Shown here: one piece after another, positions 26,701 to 36,055 of the stretch
Numbering within the stretch: the stretch's first letter is position 1
Layout: every line of letters begins with the position of its first letter
NCBI RefSeq assembly: GCF_024297145.1
Contig: NZ_JANCTC010000013.1
Coordinates: 1-64,000, forward strand
Source: Mesorhizobium sp. LMG 17147
GTDB taxonomy: Bacteria > Pseudomonadota > Alphaproteobacteria > Rhizobiales > Rhizobiaceae
DNA: 64,000 nt
Direction: 5' to 3'
Notes under the pieces: generated by a model
Told to the model about the DNA's origin: nothing
Database searches by the model: none
Seen by the model: the letters and a program-made list of their open reading frames with translations, nothing else
Translations under genes and position numbers: made by a program

Positions 26701-27932
26701 CCGAAACGTTCGCGCAGGTAGTCGTTCAGGAAGCGACCGTCCGGGTCGAAGCGAGCCCTTTGAGAAATAAAATCCCCGTATCTTGGGTACAAGGCTTCGA
26801 TCTCGGACCGGCCCAGGCTGTGAAGTTTGCCCCAGTGCGGACGACCTTTTACCCAGGAAAAGATTGTCTCGCAATCGCGGATGAAATCCCAGTAGTCCTC
26901 TCCTGCTGCGCCGGACACCGATATCATTGCGGTCTTCCGCTCAAAGTATGGACTCAACCAAATATCGTCAGCCGCCACGGTTCTATACTCAACCGGGAAT
27001 ATCTGCGACGGATGCTTCGTCTGGATCAGCTTGCGTATTTCACGCAATACCGCCGGACCGTCCTCGTAGGGCACCGAGTATTCGCATTCGTTATGGTTCG
27101 GCATCGGAATTGAACCCGGAAATATCCGATAGCTGGGCCCTATTCTCTCGCCGGCCTGTGCTTCGACAGCTGCTGACGGCTGAGTTGTGACGTTCAGCGT
27201 TCTGATTTCGCAGACATCAGCTTTACTGCGCGTACGACCAATGCCAGACGTGTCGGGCAGGCTGTATAACGATGCCGAGTGTTCGGTCGGGCACCAGAAC
27301 ACGCGGAGGCTCCGGTTTTCCTGACATAGCTGATCCAAATGATTCATGCATTCTTCAAAATCCTCACGCCATATTTTGTCATGAAGATCAAAAGCAGGAA
27401 CAAGCTTCATCGTGACGGAAAGCACCACGCCAAGCATTCCGAGACAAACTTTCGCAGCGTTGAGGACATCGATGTCTTGCGAAGCATCGAAATTGGCGAT
27501 GGATCCATCGCCCATCGCTATCCGCATTCCAATTATCGGGCCCGCTAAGCATTGCAAACTATCGCCGCTGCCATGCGTACCCGTCGATACGGCCCCGCTC
27601 ATCGTCTGCAGATCGATATCGCCCTGGTTGGGCAATGCCCAACCAGCAGAACGCAGTTCAGGGCCAACGTCACAAATCCGCGTTCCGCCGCGGAGGGTTA
27701 CGCTGCCGTTGGTTGGGTCGATATTTTCGATCCCTGTTAGACGCTCCGCGGAGATTAGAACTCCGTCCGTGGGGACAATCGGCGTATAAGAGTGACCCGT
27801 ACCCACTACGCGGACGCGCAGATTGGTTGAAGCTGCTGTCTTGATCGTTCTGCAGACGTCATCGTCCGAACTTGGCATTTCGAAATGCTTCACCCGACAA
27901 ACCTGATTGCTCACCCAGTTCCGCCAAATCAT
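26697..27932 (-). CDS. FAD-linked aldonolactone/alditol oxidase
   Basis: The product is about 411 residues from ATG 27932. The N-terminal PCMH-type FAD-binding domain carries LRVRVVGTGHSYTPI, the position in which the flavin-linking His or equivalent of VAO-family enzymes sits, followed by VSTGTHGSG. The C-terminal part contains GKLHSLGRSEIEALYPRY (compare HWGK.H of the ALO family) and ends DPDGRFLNDYLRERFG, typical of L-gulono-/D-arabinono-1,4-lactone oxidases and alditol oxidases. It would oxidise a sugar lactone or polyol using oxygen or a carrier. It stands next to the amino-sugar cluster but is transcribed alone. The longer frame to 28052 adds 40 residues without similarity. Confidence 0.82.
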   Translation of the reverse strand: MIWRNWVSNQVCRVKHFEMPSSDDDVCRTIKTAASTNLRVRVVGTGHSYTPIVPTDGVLISAERLTGIENIDPTNGSVTLRGGTRICDVGPELRSAGWALPNQGDIDLQTMSGAVSTGTHGSGDSLQCLAGPIIGMRIAMGDGSIANFDASQDIDVLNAAKVCLGMLGVVLSVTMKLVPAFDLHDKIWREDFEECMNHLDQLCQENRSLRVFWCPTEHSASLYSLPDTSGIGRTRSKADVCEIRTLNVTTQPSAAVEAQAGERIGPSYRIFPGSIPMPNHNECEYSVPYEDGPAVLREIRKLIQTKHPSQIFPVEYRTVAADDIWLSPYFERKTAMISVSGAAGEDYWDFIRDCETIFSWVKGRPHWGKLHSLGRSEIEALYPRYGDFISQRARFDPDGRFLNDYLRERFG

Positions 27933-28084
27933 GCTAGGGCCGAGTGTCTGCGCTCTGGTCTCTGAAGAAGGCAATGGAGTTCTCCTTGCGTGTGTTTTCT
28001 CGCTGCTAGGTGCTGCGGCAGCCGCCTCGGCCCGCCAGAATAGGGTCGTCACGCTGTGCCCAGCGCCGACTCATTTTGGCAGGC

Positions 28085-28267
28085 ATGACGGATATCATCA
28101 TCGACCTAGATACAAAAGAAGATTATCTCCATTATACTCGGTGCCCCGGCAGACCGACCAAGGACTGGCGACGCATCCACACTCGATACGACCGATGCGC
28201 GCACACATTCTTGTCAGCAATCGCCTTCGCTGCAGCGTTCATCTTCTGGATCAATGAGATGCTGTAA
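28085..28267 (+). pseudogene. IS5-family transposase C-terminal remnant
   Basis: The last 45 or so codons of a short plus-strand frame read as the C-terminus of an IS5/IS1182-type transposase: KDWRRIHTRYDRCAHTFLSA followed by a hydrophobic tail ending IFWINEML. Nothing upstream restores the catalytic domain, so only the 3' end of an element is left. It lies directly next to the IS110 element. Confidence 0.6.
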
Positions 28268-28360
28268 CGGGGCCTGCGTCGTGCGCTGCCCGTTACCGAT
28301 TGCATGCTGACCGGTTGCCGCCGACGCTCCCGTATCTGATTCTGACAGGAGGATTACGGG

Positions 28361-29394
28361 ATGAAACTGTTCATTGGGTTGGATGTCTCACTCGCCAAGA
28401 CTGCGGTCTGCATTGTCAGCGAGCACGGCAAGATCGTGAAGGAGGCTGAGGTCGGCAGCGATCCCGCGGCGCTGACGCAATTCGCGCTGGAGCAACAGGG
28501 CGAAATTGCGATGATCGGGATGGAAGCCGGGCCGTTGTCGCAATGGCTGCACCGTGGGCTGACCGAAGCCGGCCTGGAAGTGGTTCTGATGGAAACCCGG
28601 CAAGTGAAGGGTGCTCTGAAAACCATGCCGATCAAGACAGACCGGCGCGATGCTGAAGGTATTGCCCGGCTGCTACATTTGGGCTGGTTCCGGCCAGTCC
28701 ATTGCAAGTCGGTGTCTGCCCAGGAGATCCGCGCACTCCTCGGGGCGCGCAAATCCATCCAGCAGGGCGTGATCGCTCTGGAAATGTCCTTGCGCGGGTT
28801 ATTGCGGAACTTCGGCTTGAAAGTCGGCGCAATCTCCAAAGGACGGTTTGATGCTCGCATTCAGGAACTGGTTGCCAGCAACACTACGCTGGTGGCGGCA
28901 CCGAGCCGATGCTTCGCGCCCGTGCCACCCTCCGCCATGAACTGGCGCGACTGGAGCGGCATGTGCGCAGCCTAGCACAGGACGACCCGACCTGCCGCTT
29001 GCTGATGACCATGCCGGCCGTTGGCGCGGTGGTCGCATTGACCTTCAAGTCGGCCGTGGATGATCCGGCTCGGTTCTCGTCGTCGAAGAAAGTCGGCCCG
29101 TGGGTCGGCCTCACCCCTTCACGGCAGCAGTCCGGCGAGCGCGACGTGACAGGCGGTATCACCAAAGCCGGTGACGCCCATTTACGCCGCGCCTTATGCC
29201 AGGCCGCAACCGTCATGATGAACCGGGGCCGTGGGTCGTGGTTGCGGACATGGGCCTCGCGGGTCGCGAAACGGCGCGGCACCAAGCGGGCCATGGTGGC
29301 CTTGGCGCGTCGGATCGGTGTGATCCTGCATCGGATGTGGCTGGACGGAGGAAACTTCCGCTGGGAAGGAGCGCCAGAGCCGATCCATGCATGA
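28361..29394 (+). pseudogene. IS110/IS1111-type transposase, single frameshift
   Basis: Two overlapping frames make one IS110-family transposase. The first part (28361 to about 28895) has the RuvC-like DEDD start MKLFIGLDVSLAKTAVCI, METRQVKGALK and KTDRRDAEGIARLLH. The second (from about 28895) has the C-terminal TMPAVGAVVALTF, the nearby FKSAVDDPARFSSSK, GPWVGLTPSRQQSG and GITKAGDAHLRRAL. The join shows a one-base loss in a GTGGCGGCA stretch near 28894; restoring one base gives a full-length protein of about 345 residues. Coding before and after is otherwise clean, so the loss is recent. IS110 elements lack long terminal repeats, so I place the ends only roughly at 28320 and 29450. Confidence 0.85.
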
Positions 29395-29687
29395 GCTAAT
29401 CTCCGTGTTGATGTCTGCCTGAGCGCAGACCTGCGAGGTCCCCGACCCGGGACGTGGTCCCGATGACGCCGCGGTCTGGACTGATGCCGCCCCGCCGGGC
29501 GAGCACGCCAATGAGATGGGCGCATCGGAACCATATTGGACAAGCATCATGTTGGCGGCCGCCGCGCCGACCACGGACCGAAGCATGAACCCGGGCAGAA
29601 CCTCATACGGCAGGAAAGCAGGCGATATAGCACAACCAAAATGCAATCACGCTCTCCGCACACCCGGATGGGCGATCCCTTCTTGCA
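29395..29687. other. IS110 flank without a gene
   Basis: GC-rich DNA after the transposase, probably the non-coding right end of the IS110 element and its target. No protein of its own is supported. Confidence 0.3.
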
Positions 29688-29978
29688 TCAAATTTGCCTT
29701 GACGAGGACGGCCCTAGCCGACACGGCCTTTGGTCGGCGTCTCGGATGAAGTCTAGAATGCTTGCGTCGGCTCCAACCAACGTCTCTTCTGGAGCGGAAA
29801 CACGCTCAGAGATTTTTCCACTCGGCGGTGTCGCGTCGAAGAAGCGTTCTGCAAAGAATAGTCCCCCGAAACCACCGTCATGAACCACAGGGACATAGCT
29901 GTGACGATTGATATTTCGCGTAGTTACATCGGAAACCGACTCGCAAGTCATAAGATGAGCTCTAGGTGTCATTATCAT
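29688..29978 (-). pseudogene. Gene fragment, possibly ThiF/E1-like
   Basis: This minus-strand frame of 96 codons reads protein-like in its middle (INRHSYVPVVHDGGFGGLFF and then SAPEETLVGADASILDFI) but has no good start and ends in unrelated residues. The first stretch resembles the part of ThiF/E1-like adenylyltransferases where a substrate-binding strand ends in a G.GG turn. It lies immediately downstream of the JAMM gene, a frequent partner of ThiF-like proteins. The match is weak and the identity is tentative. Confidence 0.3.
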
Positions 29979-30060
29979 TCCAACCGTAAGGCCTGCCTGT
30001 ACGTGCCAATTTCCGGACTTACGTCGGCGAGTTCTTGATAATCGTTTTTCCGCACGAAAC

Positions 30061-30765
30061 TTAAGCTCCCATGGGAGAAGGCGAGGAAATCAATGCACGG
30101 TTAGCAACGACGAGCCTGTCTCTCGAGTAATTGTAGAAGCGAGAATCAATTTTGAGTTCCACGTTTGAAGGACGATTCCCAGTGCAGCGTCTGGACCCGG
30201 AGGCGTCTAGGAATCCAACAGCAGCATTCAACCAGAACCGAAATTCACCCACGTCGAAACGCGCAATGTTCGAGCGTATGGTCTCAGCGGCATGCTTTTC
30301 ATGGACCCGCGCCAGCTTGCAGATTGTCATTGCCAGCATGATTGGCTGGTCGTTAGCCCGCTCCCACAGGAAGTCGTCGTCTAGAAATGATGCTTCGTCA
30401 GCATCCGAAAACTCGAATCCACTACTGTCCCGTACCTCGGCAAGATTTTCATAGGGATGACTGTGGAAATCACCGATGAGCGTCAAGTGTGGTGCCCATC
30501 GAACCATCAGTTCGCTCTTCAGGCGGACAGCCTGATCGTTGGGCTTCACGCTGTTCCGTGATCGCTTGGCTGAAATGCTGAGACTCATAAGATCGACATG
30601 GAAATGGGTCGTTCCTTTCGAGTCCTCGCGACTGAAGCCCCAAAGATACCCCAGCGTTTCCAGCTTTGTTCGGCGCGGACGACCATCTCCGAGAACATAG
30701 GCTTCCAGTGTGGCAAGCGTAATAGTGTGACGAGCTGCATCAGAAAGGGAAATGGTGAACTTCAT
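30061..30765 (-). CDS. JAMM/MPN-domain (Mov34-type) putative metalloprotease
   Basis: In this 234-residue protein the segment LETLGYLWGFSREDS supplies the glutamate-containing start of a JAB domain. LIGDFHSHPYENLAEV followed after about ten residues by FEFSDADEASF supplies the H-x-H-P...S-x-x-D zinc ligands. That is the complete JAMM motif, so it may cleave isopeptide or ubiquitin-like tails. Bacterial JAMM proteins occur with ThiF/E1-like proteins or in conflict systems. Here it is divergent from a broken DrmA helicase gene and precedes a possible ThiF fragment. The 5' end overlaps the region where the DrmA frame begins. It appears intact; the target is unknown. Confidence 0.7.
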   Translation of the reverse strand: MKFTISLSDAARHTITLATLEAYVLGDGRPRRTKLETLGYLWGFSREDSKGTTHFHVDLMSLSISAKRSRNSVKPNDQAVRLKSELMVRWAPHLTLIGDFHSHPYENLAEVRDSSGFEFSDADEASFLDDDFLWERANDQPIMLAMTICKLARVHEKHAAETIRSNIARFDVGEFRFWLNAAVGFLDASGSRRCTGNRPSNVELKIDSRFYNYSRDRLVVANRALISSPSPMGA

Positions 30766-30774
30766 CGTGCGTTA

Positions 30775-33412
30775 CCTGAAGGTGCCTCCGATTCGTTTCC
30801 GATCAACGGCCAGCCACGATCCTCACTGGGGCTTCGCTGGTCCAAATCGCGATATATCCGACCTAGTCGGCCCGAATCCTGACCTTGATCAGGATCTCGC
30901 ACGCGAAGTCCTGACCAAGAAGCCACGCTGGTACGTCGGGGGCTTTATCGTTCCCGCCTACGACGGTGTTGCGCCTGATACCTGACGGCGAGGAAACCAT
31001 CGAAGAAACCGCCGACGACCTTCTCGCCAGTGAGACGCTGGACTCCGCTGTCGAGGAGGAGGTCGATGAGAAGGATTCGACTGACCAACCACCGCGGGAC
31101 AGGTTTCTTCCGTCGTCGATAGGGTTGACGGTGGTTCTTCCGGAAACGGTGAGTCAAGTCACGCTGCGCGCAACATGGGGGAACTATAAGACGGAAGCCC
31201 CCATTGCCCGATGCGCTCCTCATTCCCGAAGTGTCGGGAAAGGGCAAGCCAAAGCCAGAAAAGCCCGAGAACCTCCGTTGGGTTCGGGTTTCCGGCGAAG
31301 CCGCGATCGTCCTCGACGTCACTCGGAACCAGTCCGGGATCCCGCTGCCGGAAAGCGCTGCGCCTCACAGGCCGGGCGGCGGCATCGAAGTCGCCGTTCA
31401 CACCGTGTGCTCCGTCAAAAGACTCCGGAAGGGGCTGAAGAGCGTCTGCGCGTCATCACCGTCTTCTTGGTAAACCGTCGACGGAGCACAAAGGCTCCGT
31501 ACAAGGACGTGGCCTACGCGTTCCAGACCCGGATCGAGCTCGAATGTGCGGATGGATTTTATCCGCGCAGCGACCTGTCCACCTACCAGTCCGATGATTT
31601 CGAACTTAGGCTGGGCGATCTCCATTATCGCGATGTCCGCGAATATGCCGTTGGTCGCAACACATCTGCAGGCTGGCAAGAACGGCGTGACGCGACGAAC
31701 GATCCGCTCCCCGTGACGCGTGTTTGGACCGATTTCCTTCCGCAGCAGGAGGTGGAGCGTGTCGTCCCGGCAAGGAGCGATGGCGTCGAGTTCGGCATGG
31801 AGGCTCTCGCTCGGGCTGCCGTTTCCGGAGCCGAAGCGGTCAGTGCAGCCTTGGATTCACTGCCTGAACTTTACGCCGAGTGGCGGCGGGGTCAGGAAGG
31901 AATGATGACAGGGCTTGCGCCGAGACGGCTAAAGACGGGCCAGGCGCTTCTGGAAAATGTTGACACCGCCGGCAGCAGGATTCGCGATGGGATAGATCTC
32001 CTTAAGCGTGATACGGTGGCGCGTGAAGCATTCGGCCTGATGAATACGGCGATGGCGATGGCCAACCGCCGGCGCGAGGCAGTGATCCAGAAGAAGCTGC
32101 CGGGCGATGTAGACCCGCCAACATGGCGGCCGTTCCAGCTAGCCTTCGTCCTCCTCAATCTCGTTGGCGTGACCGACCGAAACAGTGGTGAGCGCGAGAT
32201 CGTCGACCTGCTTTTTTTTCCGACCGGCGGCGGCAAGAGCGTATCTTGGACTTGCCGCCTATGCGATTGTGCTGAGGCGGCTCCGCGGATCTGGCGTGCT
32301 GGGTGCGGGCATCAGCGTCATCATGCGCTACACGTTACGCCTGCTCACGCCGCTGGTCTCGTCTGCGCGCTCGAATTCCTGCGGACCCATGATGACAATG
32401 GCCGGAAGACGCTTGGCGAATGGCCGATCGAGATTGGACTCTGGGTAGGCGGCGCAGCCTCACCGAACAATCCAGCCGCGAAATTCTTCCGACAAGGACG
32501 CCGCGACGACCTGGCTGAAGCGGTACCAGAGCAGCCCTAAGACGAAATCCCCGGTGCCACTGAAGGCATGTCCGTGGTGTGGTGAGCCCTTCAAGCCAGA
32601 GAGCTTCCACTTCACGCCCAACAGGACGGCTCCGCAGAATCTAGTGCTCAAATGCGAGAACGCCGAATGCGACTTCACGCGGGATCGACACCTGCCGGTG
32701 CTCGTGGTGGACGAGCCAATTTACCGCCGTCTTCCCGCATTTCTCATCGCCACGGTGGACAAATTTGCCTCCCTTCCATGGATTGGCAAGAGCGGCGCAT
32801 TCTTTGGACACGTAGACCGGTATGATCCGGACAAGGGGTTCTTCGGCGCGTATGAGCCAGGCGAAGGTCGCCCCTTCGGAAACGGGCATCGGCTCGATCC
32901 GCCGGATCTTGTCATCCAGGACGAACTGCACCTGATCTCTGGCCCGCTTGGAACGGTGGCCGCACTCTACGAAACAGCGATCGACCTGCTGTCGTCGCGG
33001 CCGGGTCTTCATGGACTCATTCGTCCAAAATCGTCGCTTCGACCGCGACCGTCCGAAGGGCGGAGAAACAGATCGCAGCCTTGTTCGATCGTTCGGAGAC
33101 GGCCGTATTTCCGCCACCCGGCATCCACCGTACCGACAGCTTCTTCGCCAGGACTGTGCCATCGACACGAGAGCCAGCCCGCCTCTACGTCGGTGTGGCG
33201 AGTCAGGATCGCGGGCCTAAACTCCTCTTTCTTCGGAGCATGCAGACCCTGCTGGCAGGCGCGCAGGCACCGACTTCCAGCCCGACGCAAGAAGGGGACG
33301 ATCCCGCCGATCCGTATCTGACAGTGCTCACGTATTTCAATGCGCTTCGCGAGCTTTGGGGGCGCTCGTCGCATCTCCTCAGAACTCCGCTGCTTCCAGC
33401 TGGCGGCTGAAA
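30775..33412 (+). pseudogene. drmA: DISARM helicase DrmA, multiply frameshifted and truncated
   Basis: Plus-strand segments in changing frames follow the order of DrmA: DLVGPNPDLDQDLAREVLTK, RWYVGGFIVP, DRFLPSSIGLTVVLPE, VFLVNRRRST, AVGRNTSAGWQ, WRPFQLAFVLLNLVGV, the Walker-type LFFPTGGGKS (near 32220), VIMRYTLRLLT, the DPPDLVIQDELHLISGPLGT helicase motif II region (DE of QDEL, near 32915), FPPPGIHRTDSFFARTVP and RLYVGVASQ. Frameshifts lie near 30976, 31190, 31400, 32235, 32340, 32510 and 33050, and the sequence ends near 33410 without the C-terminal third. The other DISARM genes (drmB, drmC, methylase) are absent. DISARM restricts phage entry together with a methylase; this copy is dead. Confidence 0.8.
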
Positions 33413-33620
33413 CCCACAGGCGCAGCCAGCTTGGTCGTTAACCGCATCGATCGCCTCATGGTGTCTGCCATGAATCCGTGTGCGTGAAGCGCTCCAGAGC
33501 GAAGATGTTGGGCGTCAACCAAGTTCACCAATGAGCTTCACTGCTCGAGTTCTGCACGGTGTCACCGACTGGCGCCGGAGGTTGATCCGGTGATTAGGAG
33601 GAGCACTCGTTGTCGGATTC
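33413..33620. other. Junction between dead drmA and the NifA promoter
   Basis: About 200 bases with no gene. The right-hand end leads directly into the NifA upstream activator at 33628. Confidence 0.35.
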
Positions 33621-33627
33621 TCGACGA

Positions 33628-33643
33628 TGTCGGACATGTGACA
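33628..33643 (+). promoter_or_regulatory. NifA upstream activator sequence
   Basis: The sequence TGTCGGACATGTGACA is a perfect TGT-N10-ACA, the binding site of the nitrogen-fixation activator NifA. It ends about 46 bases before a matching sigma-54 promoter. A second copy that differs at one position lies at 41944-41959. Confidence 0.85.
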
Positions 33644-33689
33644 CAACGCTTCCAGAGCGATCGCATTGTTCCGAAACGATTTTCCCAGT

Positions 33690-33704
33690 TGGCACGACGG
33701 TTGC
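33690..33704 (+). promoter_or_regulatory. Sigma-54 (RpoN) -24/-12 promoter
   Basis: TGGCACGACGGTTGC matches the TGGCAC-N5-TTGC consensus exactly, with GG and GC ten bases apart. With the NifA site upstream this is a NifA-dependent symbiotic promoter. Transcription should begin near 33716 and run into the leader ORF and the peptidase gene. Confidence 0.88.
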
Positions 33705-33756
33705 GATCCTATGCGCAAAAGCCCTGCGATGCCGCACCGACTGGAAGAACTCATCA

Positions 33757-33858
33757 ATGATCACGCTTTTCGAACATGTGGGCGCCGCTACCAACACTGA
33801 GCGTTCCCGAGCCGACGGAAGCCTCTATCCCTTCTTTCTGAAGGCTGTCCGGACATGA
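33757..33858 (+). CDS. Leader peptide coupled to the S9 peptidase
   Basis: A 33-codon frame begins at the first ATG after the NifA promoter (MITLFEHVGAATNTERSRAD at its N-terminus). Its TGA stop overlaps the ATG of the peptidase as ATGA. The other NifA promoter in the window is followed by a related start (MITLAEH...), and the DNA between promoter and ATG is similar too. The product may be a small protein or merely a translational leader that couples the peptidase to the nif-type promoter. No domain is recognisable. Confidence 0.5.
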   Translation: MITLFEHVGAATNTERSRADGSLYPFFLKAVRT

Positions 33859-36017
33859 ACGCATTTGATGTCCGTCCAACGCTGGATGCTCCCGACGACG
33901 ATCCCTATCTCTGGCTTGAAGATGTAGAGGGCGAGCGGGCACTTGCCTGGGCCGCCGGCCAGTCGGCAAAGACCCTGAAGCACTTCGGTGGAACGCAGTT
34001 CGAGCGCGACCGGGCGGCTCTGACAGCCATTTTCGACAATCGCGACAACCTTCCCCTGATCGCGCGCCGTGGTCAGTACCTCTACAATTATTGGCGAGAT
34101 GCCGGAAATCCACGCGGACTGTGGCGCCGGACCACCCTTGCCGCCTACCTGAAGGCGGATCCCCAATGGGAGCTACTGCTCGATCTAGATGCTCTCGCGG
34201 CTAGCGACGGAGAGGATTGGATCTGGGACGGCGCGTCCGTCGAGCCGGAGAGACGGGAAAGAGCCGTTCTGCGCCTGTCGCGCGGCGGCAGCGACGCGGT
34301 CGTGCATCGCGAATTCGACCTGATCTCTCTGAGCTTTGTCGCCGACGGTTTCAATCTCCCCGAGGCCAAAGGCTACGTTAGTTGGCTGGACCCTGACACG
34401 CTTCTGCTTTCCAGTGCGCTTGGTAATGGCATGGCCACCCGCTCCGGCTATGCGCGCACCGTGCGACTGTGGAAGCGTGACGCGGATCCCCTCACCACGC
34501 CGGTAATCTTCGAGGCCGGGTTCGAGAGCCTCGAGGTGTCTGGTCATTCGGACCGCACCGGCCGCAGCGAGCGCCTTTGGTTCATTGAGAAACGGGCCTT
34601 CTACGAGAAGATCAGTTGGATCGGCGACAGGAGCGGGCCGAGGACGCAGATCGATCTTCCTCGCGACGCGTCGTGGCGGGTCTTCGGCGACTGGCTGGCG
34701 GTAAGGCCGCGCAAGCCCTGGACGGTGGGAGGCACCACCCATCCCGCCGACGCGCTGATCGTCATCTCGCTTTCCTCTTTCCTCGCAGGCGGACGCCGTT
34801 TTGAGACCCTGTTTCAACCAGGGGAAAGGCGCTCTCTGCAGTCATTCTTCTGGAATGACGAGAAGCTCATTATCTCTTACCTCGTCAATCTCGTACCGCG
34901 TTTCGAGATGTTCACTCCCGGCCACCAGGAATGGACGCGCCGAGTCCTGGACACCCTGCCCGCCGAAGGGACTGTCCACGTCTGGTCATTCGATGCGGCA
35001 GTTCACGAGACCAATGGAGAGGTCCTGGTCTGTGCTCAGGATCCGATCACGCCGCCGCAGCTCTTGCTATTCGATCTCAATGCCGCGCCGTCTCTCAGCG
35101 CTTCAGCAATCCTGAAGCGCAGCCCGGAGAATTTCGATGCATCCGGACTGGTGGTCACGCGCCACGAGGCAGTCTCTATCGATCATGAGCTGATCCCCTA
35201 CACGCAGGTTGGTCCGGCGAACGGGAACGGAGATGCTCCGGTTCACCTTTCCGCTTATGGCGGGTTCGGCACATCACTCCTGCCCTACTACAACTCCCCG
35301 CTGGGCAAGCTGTGGCTCGAGCGCGGCGGCACGTGTGTGGAGGCGAACATCCGCGGCGGCGGCGAGTTCGGCACCCGCTGGCACGATGCCGGGCGCAGGG
35401 AGGGCAAGCGTCTCGCCCATGACGATTTCGCCGCCGTTGCCGCCGACCTCGTGCGAAGGGGCATCACCCTGCCGAGGCGGATTGCCGCTGAGGGCGGCTC
35501 AAATGGCGGCCTGCTGATCGCAAACATGCTGACCCGCTATCCTGAGCATTTCGGGGCTCTGTTCTGCACAGTTCCGCTTATCGACATGCGTCGCTACACC
35601 AAGCTCTTGGCGGGCGCGAGCTGGATCGACGAATATGGCGATCCGGACAAGGCTCACGATTGGGCTTTCCTGAAGGAAATCTCCGCCTATCACGCCGCGG
35701 CGCCGGGACAGCCCTATCCGCCTATCCTGATCGCCACCACGAAACGCGACGACCGCGTCCATCCGGGCCATGCGCGCAAGATGGCCGCAAAACTGCAGGC
35801 TCTTGGCTATCCCGCTTACTTCTACGAGGCCAGCGCAGGCGGGCACGGCTACGGCAAGGACAATCGGGAGCAAGCCGCATTCATCAGTCTAGGCACCAAT
35901 TTTCTCCGCAGCGCAATCGGCTTCAACGATCACCTTCCGGAGATGGCGGAACGCGTTGCAACGCAAGAGGAGCGTTTGAGCTCCATCAACAATTCATTCG
36001 AGCAGGAGACGAAATAG
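33855..36017 (+). CDS. Prolyl oligopeptidase family (S9A) serine peptidase
   Basis: The 720-residue protein has an N-terminal beta-propeller region starting DDPYLWLEDVEGERALAWA, as in S9A enzymes, and a C-terminal alpha/beta hydrolase. The catalytic serine is in AAEGGSNGG (about residue 549), the aspartate in TTKRDDRVHPGH (about 633) and the histidine in ASAGGHGYG (about 663). ANIRGGGEFGTRWH is the conserved oxyanion-loop region. It lacks a signal peptide and would cleave proline-containing or other short peptides in the cytoplasm. Its expression should be switched on by NifA with RpoN in microaerobic nodules, because it follows the promoter at 33690 and is translationally coupled to the leader. 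Peptide turnover in bacteroids is an inference. Confidence 0.9.
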   Translation: MNAFDVRPTLDAPDDDPYLWLEDVEGERALAWAAGQSAKTLKHFGGTQFERDRAALTAIFDNRDNLPLIARRGQYLYNYWRDAGNPRGLWRRTTLAAYLKADPQWELLLDLDALAASDGEDWIWDGASVEPERRERAVLRLSRGGSDAVVHREFDLISLSFVADGFNLPEAKGYVSWLDPDTLLLSSALGNGMATRSGYARTVRLWKRDADPLTTPVIFEAGFESLEVSGHSDRTGRSERLWFIEKRAFYEKISWIGDRSGPRTQIDLPRDASWRVFGDWLAVRPRKPWTVGGTTHPADALIVISLSSFLAGGRRFETLFQPGERRSLQSFFWNDEKLIISYLVNLVPRFEMFTPGHQEWTRRVLDTLPAEGTVHVWSFDAAVHETNGEVLVCAQDPITPPQLLLFDLNAAPSLSASAILKRSPENFDASGLVVTRHEAVSIDHELIPYTQVGPANGNGDAPVHLSAYGGFGTSLLPYYNSPLGKLWLERGGTCVEANIRGGGEFGTRWHDAGRREGKRLAHDDFAAVAADLVRRGITLPRRIAAEGGSNGGLLIANMLTRYPEHFGALFCTVPLIDMRRYTKLLAGASWIDEYGDPDKAHDWAFLKEISAYHAAAPGQPYPPILIATTKRDDRVHPGHARKMAAKLQALGYPAYFYEASAGGHGYGKDNREQAAFISLGTNFLRSAIGFNDHLPEMAERVATQEERLSSINNSFEQETK

Positions 36018-36055
36018 TGCAGTGCATCCTTTCTGAACATCAAGGAGTGAATATC

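Noticed and set aside
34185..34817. Minus-strand frame of 210 codons within the S9 peptidase gene
   Set aside because: High-GC shadow frame; the peptidase on the plus strand has an intact catalytic triad and family signatures.
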